In this document: positions 46,587 to 54,681 of the stretch, piece by piece
Layout of the letters: each line of letters starts with the position of its first letter
Numbering within the stretch: position 1 is the first letter of the stretch
Assembly: GCF_000332275.1 (NCBI RefSeq)
Contig: NZ_CM001776.1
Location: 4,772,008-4,836,007 of the forward strand
DNA: 64,000 nt
Direction of reading: 5' to 3'
From: Synechococcus sp. PCC 7336
GTDB lineage: Bacteria > Cyanobacteriota > Cyanobacteriia > Thermostichales > PCC-7336
Translations under genes and position numbers: made by a program
Notes under the pieces: generated by a model
The model's input: only the letters and a program-made list of their open reading frames with translations
The model's database searches: none
Told to the model about the DNA's origin: nothing

Positions 46587-46847
46587 TTACTCCGGCTGCT
46601 GCTGAGATAGCGCCTGTATGGATCGAGCATTACTATCGACAAGTTGACGAGTTTCCTTTAACTCCTCTTGCACCACTTTCAAATCCTCATGCACGACTCT
46701 AAAGTCTTGTTCGATGGCTTGAAAGGCTTGCTTGCAAAACTCAAAACTTTCTCTCTGGGCGTTAGCCAGTTGAACGATTAGGTCGGCGGCACGGTCTTGC
46801 TTGGCAGTCAACTGCACGATCGCCTTTTCCATTTGTTCGGGGGTCAT
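46587..46847 (-). CDS. Small coiled-coil protein, copy 2
   Basis: 86 residues from ATG 46847. It is a close paralogue of copy 1 (same start MTPEQMEKAIVQLTAKQD and same end) but one heptad unit shorter (RVVHEDLKVVQEELK). The genes are 11 bases apart and likely co-transcribed. The heptad difference is 21 bases, consistent with slippage. Confidence 0.7.
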   Translation of the reverse strand: MTPEQMEKAIVQLTAKQDRAADLIVQLANAQRESFEFCKQAFQAIEQDFRVVHEDLKVVQEELKETRQLVDSNARSIQALSQQQPE

Positions 46848-47015
46848 GGTTGTTTGCCGCAAGCAACACTCCCCTGACAATAGCTTTTACAAGAGAGGAC
46901 TTCAACTGAATGGTTATTCCAACGGTTGAAAGCTCCCACAGCCGCTTGTAGGAAATGCTAGGGATTGGGGAATTTCAGCCCTTACGATGGTGTGTGATTG
47001 TCGTTGCAGCATCGT

Positions 47016-48701
47016 ATGAACATTCAGGGGTTTGAGGACATTCGACGGTTTTGGCAGCAGCGACCGGGCCTGCGAGCCGTCGCGATCGCCGCGATCGCCT
47101 TTTTCACCCTCGTGCTGGGCCTTTCCCTCCATACTTACCTCAACTTCTATGCCTCTGAAGCCAGCTTCGATCGAGGCATCTTCAATCAGGTGTTTTGGAA
47201 CGGCCTGCATGGCAATTTTTTCCAAGGGTCTCTATCCTCCAGCCTCTCTGCCGAAGTGGTTCACAACGGCGATCTCCCCCGCGTCAACTACCACCGGCTG
47301 GGTCAACACTTCACCCCCGCCTTACTGCTGTGGCTGCCCATCTACGCCCTCTCCCCCAACGCGATCGCCCTCACCACCCTACAAGTAGCCCTCGTCACCA
47401 CCGCAGGACTGGTGCTCTTCGCCCTCGCTCGGGAGCACGAGCTCGAACCGGCGATCGCTGCCACCCTGACCGTTAGCTTCTACTGCGCCACCGCCGTTAT
47501 CGGTCCCACCCTGCAAAACTTCCACGACTTCAGCCAACTGCCCCTATTTGCCTTCGGCATGCTATACGCCCTCGAAAAGCGCTGGTGGTGGCTGTACGTG
47601 CCCCTTGCCATCCTCATCCCGATGGCCCGCGAAGATTCAGGCGTATTGCTGTTTAGCCTCGGAGCCTATCTCGCCCTCAGCCGCAAAGCCCCTCGCCTCG
47701 GCCTCGGCTTGTGCGCCTACAGCGTTATTTACGTTCTCACCATTACCAATGTTGTCATGCCCTGGTTTTCTGCTGATGTATCGCAGCGGTTTGCGATCGA
47801 GCGCTTCGGTCAATATGTCGAGTCAGACTCTGCCTCCACGCTGGAACTCCTATTGGCAATGCTCCGGCGCCCTTGGCTTTTGGCGATCGAATTGGTGACC
47901 CCCTTCAGTCGCACCCTCAGCTATCTATTGGGCCAGTGGCTGCCCCTAGCGTTTATTTCCGCCATCTCCCCCGCCGCTTGGATTGCCTCTGGAGCTCCCC
48001 TCCTACTGCTGCTACTGGCCAAAGGCCAAACGGTTCTCTCCATCACCACCCGCTACGCCCTTGCGGTTGTGCCCGGTTTGTTTTACGGCAGCCTGCTGTG
48101 GTGGTCTCGCCACCCCAAAGCCTTTCGCCCCCGCTTGCGCAAATTCTGGAGCTTTTGCCTCGCCCTTTCTTTGCTTTTCACCCTCACCCCCAACCCCCAC
48201 CGCAGCTTCTCCTTCCTTCTGCCAGATTCATTCGAGCCGCGAGTTTACGCTGGCCTCGCCCCGCAATGGCAACAGGCCTCAGAGATTCGGCAGATCCTGT
48301 CCCTGATTCCCCCCCATGTCAGCGTGAGTGCCACCTCCCATTTGGTGCCCCATCTGTCCAGCCGCCGCGAGATTCTGCGGTTGCCCGCTCTAGAGTTGCA
48401 AAACGACGCGGGGCAGGTGGAGCGGATGGAGTATTTGCTGGCAGATTTGTGGCAGTTAGAGCAGTATCGAGTGGCCTTTGGGGGGGAACGGACGGCGTTT
48501 CGGCAAATTGTCCCTCTATTCGATCGCCTCTTGGACAGTGAGGAATATGGGGCGATCGCCGTCCGTGCAGGAGTGGTTTTACTTCAGCGTCACACCCCTT
48601 CCAATCCAGCAGCCTTAGAAAATTGGCTCGCTTATCGATCGCATCTCCAAGCTATTTTCGAGACGGCTTCTTCTCCATCCTCTCATTGCTTAAAAGGCTA
48701 A
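47016..48701 (+). CDS. DUF2079 integral membrane protein
   Basis: 561 residues from ATG 47016 (MNIQGFEDI). About ten membrane helices and the motifs FDRGIFNQVFWNGLHG and HFTPALLLWLPIYAL near the N-terminus identify DUF2079, a family related to GT-C type glycosyltransferases with an aspartate in the first extracytoplasmic loop (SFDRGIF). The sugar donor and acceptor are unknown. It stands alone, with the small coiled-coil pair divergent upstream. Confidence 0.82.
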   Translation: MNIQGFEDIRRFWQQRPGLRAVAIAAIAFFTLVLGLSLHTYLNFYASEASFDRGIFNQVFWNGLHGNFFQGSLSSSLSAEVVHNGDLPRVNYHRLGQHFTPALLLWLPIYALSPNAIALTTLQVALVTTAGLVLFALAREHELEPAIAATLTVSFYCATAVIGPTLQNFHDFSQLPLFAFGMLYALEKRWWWLYVPLAILIPMAREDSGVLLFSLGAYLALSRKAPRLGLGLCAYSVIYVLTITNVVMPWFSADVSQRFAIERFGQYVESDSASTLELLLAMLRRPWLLAIELVTPFSRTLSYLLGQWLPLAFISAISPAAWIASGAPLLLLLLAKGQTVLSITTRYALAVVPGLFYGSLLWWSRHPKAFRPRLRKFWSFCLALSLLFTLTPNPHRSFSFLLPDSFEPRVYAGLAPQWQQASEIRQILSLIPPHVSVSATSHLVPHLSSRREILRLPALELQNDAGQVERMEYLLADLWQLEQYRVAFGGERTAFRQIVPLFDRLLDSEEYGAIAVRAGVVLLQRHTPSNPAALENWLAYRSHLQAIFETASSPSSHCLKG

Positions 48702-48751
48702 ATTTCCACTCGGCACACTGTATTTTTTGACCAAAAGAAATTTACAGATCT

Positions 48752-48776
48752 AAATGTTTGACACTACGTCTTTTGA
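48752..48776 (+). promoter_or_regulatory. Repeated upstream motif, copy before the CHRD gene
   Basis: AATGTTTGAC followed by CGTCTTTTGAC after four bases, 22 of 25 positions shared with 49480-49504, which precedes petJ. It contains two direct TTTGAC half-sites and lies about 105 bases before the CHRD start codon. It may be a binding site for a shared regulator. Confidence 0.5.
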
Positions 48777-48879
48777 CAAAGCCAGGGTCTGTACTCAGGA
48801 TTAAAAGGGAATCTCAGTTGAGGCTATCATCGCAGCTCTCAAATATTCCTTCGGAGATTGCAAATTCGGGGAGTGAGCT

Positions 48880-49334
48880 ATGAAAATTAGTGCTATTGGC
48901 TTATTCGTTAGCGCAGCTATAGGGGCAACTATAGGGGCAACTATTGGCTCTGCAAGTGCTGCAACTTTCTTTGAGGCAACATTAAGTGGAAGCCAAGTAG
49001 TACCTACCTTCGATACAGATGCAGGTGGTTTTGCCAGGTTTGAACTCAACGATACACAAACAGAACTGAGTTATTTCATTCAACTCAATGGGCTGACATT
49101 AGAGCCCGAGATTGCCGATCGTACCGAATTAAATGACGTCACTAGGATCCACCTTCATACAGGGCCAGTAGGCGAGAACGGAATGCTTCAGGAACTACTA
49201 AACTCTTGAGTAACTTTATAGATGAACTACTAGCAGGGGATATCTATCTGCAAGTTCAAACGCTCGCATCAGATACGCCTCCTGTCTCTCCAGGAGAGCT
49301 GCGCGTACAACTGATCGATTGCGATCGAATTTAA
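48880..49334 (+). pseudogene. Exported CHRD-domain protein gene, frameshifted
   Basis: ATG 48880 gives a signal peptide (ISAIGLFVSAAIGA, cleavage near ASA) and most of a CHRD domain (EATLSGSQVVPTFDTDAGGFARF, then IHLHTGPVGENG) but stops with TGA at 49207-49209. Another frame at once continues with FIDELLAGDIYLQVQTL and PGELRVQLIDCDRI to TAA 49334, the expected CHRD C-terminus. The join lacks part of the usual spacer, so a small deletion or frameshift inactivated the gene unless the frames are bridged. CHRD domains are extracellular, with unclear roles. Confidence 0.7.
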
Positions 49335-49479
49335 ATCTGCGGATTTAAAGCGTTGGTGCCGATGCTTTTTCGTTGATGTCTGCGATATTAACAGACTATG
49401 GCTTTCAAGCTTCACCCTAGCTGAGGCTGATTAAGGTACTTCTACATCGCCTAATTTTACTTGGAGATTGACAAAACTT

Positions 49480-49504
49480 AATGTTTGACAACTCGTCTTT
49501 TGAC
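49480..49504 (+). promoter_or_regulatory. Repeated upstream motif, copy before petJ
   Basis: Same motif as 48752-48776 (AATGTTTGAC then CGTCTTTTGAC), about 95 bases before the petJ start. Distances to the start codon are similar in both cases, which suggests a conserved promoter or operator. Confidence 0.5.
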
Positions 49505-49599
49505 TGATGTCAGTGGGCACTTTACAGTACCCTCCGAGCTGCTTTGCCTGTAAGTCAGCTGTGTATGTGTCACACTTAATTAACATTGGAGTAATTTGA

Positions 49600-49938
49600 G
49601 TGAAAAAATTAATTAGTATAACCTTCGTTGTGATAGCTGTTTTAGTGATTGCGTTTGGCTCTCCTGCACGAGCAGAACCCGATCTGGCAGTGGGGAGATC
49701 GGTCTTTAACGCCAACTGTGTTGCTTGTCATAAGGGTGGAGCTAATCTCGTTATGGCTGCTAAAAATCTGCAGAAAGCAACCTTGGAAAAATATAATATG
49801 GCTTCGATGGACGCCATTCAATATCAGGTTAAGAATGGCAAAAATGCTATGCCTGCATTCTCCGGTCGCCTCGACGATAGGCAAATTGAGTCCGTTGCAG
49901 CTTATGTTCTCGCTCAGGCAGATGCTAACTGGCAATAA
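49600..49938 (+). CDS. petJ: Cytochrome c6
   Basis: 112 residues from GTG 49600 with GGAG upstream. A signal peptide (ISITFVVIAVLVIAFG, ending ARA) exports it to the thylakoid lumen. The heme motif CVACH is near residue 41, and the axial Met is in GKNAMPAFSGRL. It carries electrons from cytochrome b6-f to photosystem I or cytochrome oxidase, replacing plastocyanin when copper is scarce. It has a motif at 49480 in common with the CHRD gene. Confidence 0.93.
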   Translation: MKKLISITFVVIAVLVIAFGSPARAEPDLAVGRSVFNANCVACHKGGANLVMAAKNLQKATLEKYNMASMDAIQYQVKNGKNAMPAFSGRLDDRQIESVAAYVLAQADANWQ

Positions 49939-50001
49939 CACTCTGGTTAGTTCAACCAGATCTAACAGCCTATTTCATCAAATGAGAGTTGCAATAAGGG
50001 T

Positions 50002-50913
50002 ATGTTCAATATTTACCAATCTCTCACCCAAAGGCTTAGCGATATAAGAACCAATATTGCCAGTTTCGCACTGGCAATATTTTTCTCGCTGACACTATCT
50101 AGCACAGTTGCTGCCAGTCCGTTCGCGCAGGGCTTGCATCATTTCGAAGATGGAGACTTTACTGCTGCCGTAGAGTCGTTTACCCAAGCGATCGAGGCAG
50201 ATAAGACTTCTGCAGCCGCTTACAGTAACCGATGCCTCTCGTATCTGAAGCTAGACAATTATCAGGACGCGATTGAGGACTGTTCGCACGCACTCGAGCT
50301 ATTTCCCAATAATTCTGAAGGTTACCTCAATCGAGGATTGGCCTACCACCGCCTAGGACAATATACGGCTGCAATGGACGATTACAACCAGTTGCTCTCC
50401 ACTTGGCCACAGGATTTCAGAGCTCACCACAATCGGGGGTTGACGGAAACAGAGCTAGGAAGATTTACCTCTGCACTGGGAGATTTCGAATTAGCCGAAC
50501 GATTCTCTCGGCAGGCAGACTCTGCAATTCGAGCTTCTATCTTTAATGATTGGGGACTAGTATTTTTTCATCAGGGGAACTGGGAAGCTGCTCTTACGAA
50601 GTTCAATCGCTCCATTCGTCTGAATCCCAACCATATTTCGCCATATTTCAATCGAGGTTGTGTTTGCCATCGCAATGCAGACTATGCTTGCGCTCTGAAA
50701 GATTTTACACAGGTTGTGCAACTAGAACCTAATTCTGCCGATGCTTACATGAATCTCGGCATGACTCATGCTGCACTTGGACGGCCGGGGAAAGCCCGAC
50801 AGAATTGGGAAGCTGCAGCAGCTCTATTCCTAGAACGAGGAGACGAGCAAGCCTATCGGCAAGCGCAAGTCTTACTGCATTGGGATAATGGCTTAGCTTC
50901 GGCAATTGGTTAA
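50002..50913 (+). CDS. Exported TPR-repeat protein
   Basis: 303 residues. An N-terminal helix (SFALAIFFSLTLSSTVAAS) acts as signal peptide or anchor. Six to seven TPR units follow, each with the W/G-Y-A-P pattern (GDFTAAVESFTQAIEAD; DNYQDAIEDCSHALELFP; GQYTAAMDDYNQLL; GRFTSALGDFELAE; GNWEAALTKFNRSI; ADYACALKDFTQVV). TPR arrays are protein-binding scaffolds. It follows petJ by 63 bases and precedes a hairpin terminator. Confidence 0.85.
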   Translation: MFNIYQSLTQRLSDIRTNIASFALAIFFSLTLSSTVAASPFAQGLHHFEDGDFTAAVESFTQAIEADKTSAAAYSNRCLSYLKLDNYQDAIEDCSHALELFPNNSEGYLNRGLAYHRLGQYTAAMDDYNQLLSTWPQDFRAHHNRGLTETELGRFTSALGDFELAERFSRQADSAIRASIFNDWGLVFFHQGNWEAALTKFNRSIRLNPNHISPYFNRGCVCHRNADYACALKDFTQVVQLEPNSADAYMNLGMTHAALGRPGKARQNWEAAAALFLERGDEQAYRQAQVLLHWDNGLASAIG

Positions 50914-51040
50914 ATAGCTGAGCAAAATACAGGTAACTGCCCTATGGTTTATGTTTAAAGAATGACCTGGAATGACCTGCGAACTGTTGCGAAGATCTTC
51001 GACTGAGCAAAGTCTATATTCTTGAATTCAGTAAATTATT

Positions 51041-51087
51041 AGCCTCATCTACATTTCATATTTTACTACTAGGAAGTAGATGAGGCT
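51041..51087. terminator. Hairpin shared by convergent TPR and superoxide dismutase genes
   Basis: AGCCTCATCTAC (51041-51052) is the exact complement of GTAGATGAGGCT (51076-51087), with a loop of 23 bases between them. It sits between the two stops, so it could terminate both. Confidence 0.7.
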
Positions 51088-51135
51088 TAGATTTCAATGC
51101 GGCAACTATACCGATGAATTTCTTATGTAATTAAA

Positions 51136-51921
51136 TTAGCTTTGTGCCTGTTCAAATCTCTCATTAACCTTCTCCCAATTCACGACATTCCACCAAGCAT
51201 CGAGATAATCTCCCCTACGATTCTGATACTTCAGATAGTAAGCATGCTCCCAAACATCATTACCCATTACCGGATAACTACCTTCAAGGAAAGGGCTATC
51301 CTGATTAAGTGTATTTGTGATTTTTAACTCTCCATCTTTGGTCAGAACCAGCCAGGCCCAGCCGCTACCAAAGCGTCCTTTACCTGCAGCATTGAACTCT
51401 TGCTTAAAGCTTCCAAAGTCTCCAAAAGTATCATCAATTGCTCGTGCAATAGCACCAGTGGGTTGCCCTTGACCATTCGGCGTCATAATTTCCCAGAACA
51501 TCGTATGGTTTGCATGACCTCCACCGTTATTACGTACAGTAGTACGGATGTCATCTGGGATACTATCTAGATCGCGTAAGAGCTCTTCTACCGATTTTCC
51601 TTTAAGTTCGGGGTGTTTGTCGATTGCTGCATTCAAGTTTCTAACGTAGCCAGCATGGTGCTTATCGTGATGCAGCATCATTGTCTGCGTATCAATATAA
51701 GTATCAAGAGCGTCATAGTCATAAGGCAAAGAGGGTAAGATAAATTCCTCAGTCTGAGACTGGGCAATAAGATAGCTGTTAGGGATTAAAAGTTCTGTAT
51801 CCTGGGCTACTTCATTAGAGTGTGTGGCTGCCAAGCTACTAGTAACTTGAAAACAACTCAAAACTATAAATATAGCTAGAGCAAATGGGAGAGCTAGCCA
51901 AGAAAAACGCATCGATCGCAT
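51136..51921 (-). CDS. sodA: Exported superoxide dismutase (Mn/Fe type)
   Basis: 261 residues. An N-terminal hydrophobic segment ([18 protein letters not shown]) followed by about 35 linker residues precedes a complete Mn/Fe SOD. Metal ligands are in [23 protein letters not shown] and [24 protein letters not shown] and the [12 protein letters not shown] end suggest the Mn form. The N-terminal helix, if uncleaved, anchors it to the thylakoid or cytoplasmic membrane facing the lumen or periplasm. AAGGA lies about 10 bases before ATG 51921; ATG 51912 is an alternative. Confidence 0.9.
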   Translation of the reverse strand: MRSMRFSWLALPFALAIFIVLSCFQVTSSLAATHSNEVAQDTELLIPNSYLIAQSQTEEFILPSLPYDYDALDTYIDTQTMMLHHDKHHAGYVRNLNAAIDKHPELKGKSVEELLRDLDSIPDDIRTTVRNNGGGHANHTMFWEIMTPNGQGQPTGAIARAIDDTFGDFGSFKQEFNAAGKGRFGSGWAWLVLTKDGELKITNTLNQDSPFLEGSYPVMGNDVWEHAYYLKYQNRRGDYLDAWWNVVNWEKVNERFEQAQS

Positions 51922-52242
51922 GATTTCATTATCCTTGTAGGATTACTCACATAGACTGCGTTATTATAAATCACTATATCTATCAATTCCAGCTTCCTTA
52001 GGTCTAATGGAATGAAGCTTAACCTGATGTAAAATAGGATCTGAATGTTGCTATAAAAACAACTGGTTGTGGGGTTCATCTCCGGTGTGAATCGGCTGGA
52101 CAATCTCTCATCGGAGCTTAATGTTATTGGTTCGGCTCAGCAGGTAGGCTGTCAGCGTCCTCGCTCCCCAGCATTGCTGGCGATCGCCCGAGCAATTGCA
52201 AATGGCGTGCGAGTGCTTCATTCAATCTAAGGAATCTCTGCA
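51922..52242. other. Divergent intergenic region between superoxide dismutase and rubrerythrin
   Basis: 321 bases, AT-rich near the superoxide dismutase start, GC-rich near rubrerythrin. AAGGA precedes ATG 52243. I see no strong hairpin, riboswitch or tRNA. It presumably contains both promoters. Confidence 0.4.
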
Positions 52243-52941
52243 ATGGACCTGTCTAACGCCAAGACCTACCAAAACCTCTCCGATGCCTTTGGTGGCGAGT
52301 CGATGGCCAATCGCAAATATCTCTTCTTTGCTGAAGTGGCTCGCAAGTTGGGCCTGTCCGACTTGGCCAAGCTATTCAAAGAAACCGCCAGCCAAGAAAC
52401 CGAACATGCCTTCGCCCACTTTCGCCTGCTGCATCCCGAATTGGTGGTGGAGGATCCTGACGCTTTATCGGACGAGCAAAAGAAGGCGATCGCTTCCCGC
52501 TGTTTAGAGCTGGCGATCGAAGGCGAAACCTACGAATACACCACCATGTATCCAGAATTTGCCGCTGCTGCCCGCACCGATCGCGACAGCGATGCTGTAG
52601 CCGAGTTTGAATCCCAGCAGCAAGAGTCCCGAGAACATGCTGCCATCTTCCGCAAAGCCGCCAGTAATTTCGGCTTTCTCACCTCGATCGAAAACCACCA
52701 CGCCAATCAATACACAGAAGCCCTCAAGGGTCTAGATGGCATTGCCCCTGCCCCCAAAGCCGCCGCGCAAAAGTGGATTTGCCGCCAGTGCTCCATGATT
52801 TACGATCCGGCTGTTGGCGATCCCGACTCCGGAATTGATGCAGGCACGGCTTTTGAAGCGATTCCCGACGACTGGTCTTGCCCCATTTGCGGCGCGACTA
52901 AATCCCTGTTTGTGCCCTACGAAGAGGCGATCGCCGCCTAA
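52243..52941 (+). CDS. rbr: Rubrerythrin
   Basis: 232 residues. A ferritin-like di-iron domain comes first with Glu-rich helices ([67 protein letters not shown]). A C-terminal rubredoxin domain has [10 protein letters not shown] and CPICGATKS (four Fe-binding Cys). Rubrerythrin reduces hydrogen peroxide to water. It is encoded divergently from an exported superoxide dismutase, and together they would dispose of superoxide and its peroxide product, though in different compartments. Confidence 0.93.
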   Translation: MDLSNAKTYQNLSDAFGGESMANRKYLFFAEVARKLGLSDLAKLFKETASQETEHAFAHFRLLHPELVVEDPDALSDEQKKAIASRCLELAIEGETYEYTTMYPEFAAAARTDRDSDAVAEFESQQQESREHAAIFRKAASNFGFLTSIENHHANQYTEALKGLDGIAPAPKAAAQKWICRQCSMIYDPAVGDPDSGIDAGTAFEAIPDDWSCPICGATKSLFVPYEEAIAA

Positions 52942-53143
52942 TTGAGTGTTCGTTCAGCGCGAGTCAGGAGGGAGCTTAGCTTTCTCCTGGCTTTGTTGTG
53001 GGGGGCGATCGAGCTGGCTTGAGGGAGGCTTTAGAGTCGAGTCTCAAACTCTGGTTCGCGGTCTACGTAAGTATAAGCATGACGGGAATTGTGACGGCCG
53101 CGTGTATATTAGGCCCATACAGATATCCGATTGTTCGATCGCT

Positions 53144-53785
53144 ATGAAAAGCATTTTAGTGATTGACGACGACGCAATCGTCGTGGCCCTTATTGTTAAA
53201 TTGCTGAAATCGAAAGGCTTTCAGGCGATTGGTCGCTCGGATGGAGAATCGGGGCTGGAACTGGTCCGCAGCCTCATTCCCGACTTGATCGTGTGCGATG
53301 TGGTGATGCCGGGGATGAATGGCCACCAGATCCTGGAGACAGTACGCCGAGATCCTCAAACTGTCCACATTCCCTTTATCTTTCTGACCTCTAAAACAGC
53401 CAAACGAGATCTGTTAGAGGGCATTCACCTCGGGGCCGATCACTATCTGCCAAAACCGATCGAGCCAGAAGGGTTTTTAGCTACGATCGCAGCGCTGTTT
53501 GCCGACCTAGAGGACTCAACTAGCGATCGCGACGCCGAACTCAGTCCCGATCTCAGTGGACTGTCCGCCCATTGGCGTCGCGATCTCGTCCCAGCCAAAA
53601 TCGAAGAAGAATATGCTGGCTGGTGGGTGGCGGTGGAGCCGGACTCGCAGCGGTTTTTCTTGGGCAAGACCCGCGAGCTCGCCTATCAATCAGCCGCGCG
53701 CAGCTTTCCCGATGGTGTTTTTCTCTATCGCCAACTGGGTATGCTCCCCTTTTGTGCCCTGACGGTGCCAGTGCCCCTGACATAA
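53144..53785 (+). CDS. Response regulator with non-standard C-terminal domain
   Basis: 213 residues from ATG 53144. An N-terminal receiver domain has the acidic pair in VIDDDAIV, the phospho-acceptor Asp in DLIVCDVVMPGMNG, the Thr in FLTSKTAK and the Lys in YLPKPIEP. About 90 residues follow that are not a DNA-binding HTH: EEEYAGWWVAVEPDSQRFFLGKT and LAYQSAARSFPDGVFLYRQL. This may be a signalling adaptor; the output is unknown. No histidine kinase lies in the window. Confidence 0.82.
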   Translation: MKSILVIDDDAIVVALIVKLLKSKGFQAIGRSDGESGLELVRSLIPDLIVCDVVMPGMNGHQILETVRRDPQTVHIPFIFLTSKTAKRDLLEGIHLGADHYLPKPIEPEGFLATIAALFADLEDSTSDRDAELSPDLSGLSAHWRRDLVPAKIEEEYAGWWVAVEPDSQRFFLGKTRELAYQSAARSFPDGVFLYRQLGMLPFCALTVPVPLT

Positions 53786-53802
53786 TCGCCCTGGCATAAC
53801 GA

Positions 53803-54204
53803 CTACGATTGCTGTCCCGGCGTGTGGGCGTCGATATCGGCAAAGGTTTTGAGCAGCAGGCGTTTGGCTTGTAACTGCCAGCCCCAGCGCTGCACGCTAA
53901 CAGCGGCAACTGTGCCCCCGATCGCCGCCACCCAGCCCACAGGCACCCCCAAAAAGCCTTCTAACAGACCCAATCCGGCGATGCCCCATAGGGGTAGAGC
54001 AAAGGTCTGACGTTGCTCTTCAATGGCTTTGACAATCCCGCGTTTCGGCATCTCTGCCCGAAGCACTTCGCGCACCTGCTGTTGCTCGGCTCGCGACACC
54101 GACAGGCTAATTTTGCGCCGCAATTTTTCGATTTTGCGCGCTTCGGTACTGTATTCGGCGAGTTCGTCACCTGCCATCAGGAGAAGGCGCTCTAGTTGAC
54201 TCAT
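53803..54204 (-). CDS. Small membrane protein downstream of a MerR-type regulator
   Basis: 133 residues with an N-terminal helical, charged segment (ARKIEKLRRKISLSVSRAEQQQ), two closely spaced membrane helices (ALPLWGIAGLGLLEGFLGV and GWVAAIGGTVAAVSV) and a short cytoplasmic end. Family not recognised. It starts 5 bases after the MerR-type gene stops, so the two are co-transcribed. Confidence 0.65.
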   Translation of the reverse strand: MSQLERLLLMAGDELAEYSTEARKIEKLRRKISLSVSRAEQQQVREVLRAEMPKRGIVKAIEEQRQTFALPLWGIAGLGLLEGFLGVPVGWVAAIGGTVAAVSVQRWGWQLQAKRLLLKTFADIDAHTPGQQS

Positions 54205-54209
54205 GGGGT

Positions 54210-54608
54210 TTAGGGATTGGGGGTTAAGGGAGGATTGGGGCGATCGCCTTCTGGGGCTGGGTTGTCTTCGTCGATCCGATCTTCGAGGGTGGCGATTTGG
54301 CCGTGCAGTCGCAGGATTTCCTGCTGCATTTTCTGTTTTTGCCGTTCCAACTCCTGTTGCAGGCGGGTGATTTCTTCCACCCCCGCTAAATTAACCCCTA
54401 AATCTTGGGTCAGTTCTTGGATGTAGACAATCCGATCGATGTCGTTTTGAGAGTAAAGACGATTCTTACCGTCGCGGCTGGGCTTAACCAAGCCGCGACG
54501 CTCGTATTGGCGCAGGGTTTGGGGGTGCATATTGACCAAATCTGCCGCAACAGAGATGGCGTAGACGGGCTTATCTCTAGGATTGGGGGGCTCTGCGGGC
54601 GAACTCAT
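54210..54608 (-). CDS. MerR-family regulator, HspR-like
   Basis: 132 residues. The MerR helix-turn-helix is clear: AISVAADLVNMHPQTLRQYERRGLVKPSR, then GKNRLYSQNDIDRIVYIQELTQDLGVNLAGVEEI. A C-terminal coiled coil (LQQELERQKQKMQQEIL) follows. The NMHPQTLRQYERRGL form is the HspR subtype, repressors of heat-shock genes in other bacteria, though no chaperone gene is adjacent here. Confidence 0.85.
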   Translation of the reverse strand: MSSPAEPPNPRDKPVYAISVAADLVNMHPQTLRQYERRGLVKPSRDGKNRLYSQNDIDRIVYIQELTQDLGVNLAGVEEITRLQQELERQKQKMQQEILRLHGQIATLEDRIDEDNPAPEGDRPNPPLTPNP

Positions 54609-54681
54609 ATGCTTCGACTAGACTCAGATGACTTGATTTTACCAGCCTCAACACGATGGGGGATCCGCACTTGAGGGGGCA

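Noticed and set aside
47873-48541. 222-codon plus-strand frame inside the DUF2079 gene
   Set aside because: Pro/Arg-rich out-of-frame reading of a membrane protein gene; no ribosome-binding site.
51922-52242. Riboswitch upstream of rubrerythrin
   Set aside because: A few short GC-rich segments resemble conserved boxes, but I could not build a consistent consensus fold for any known class.
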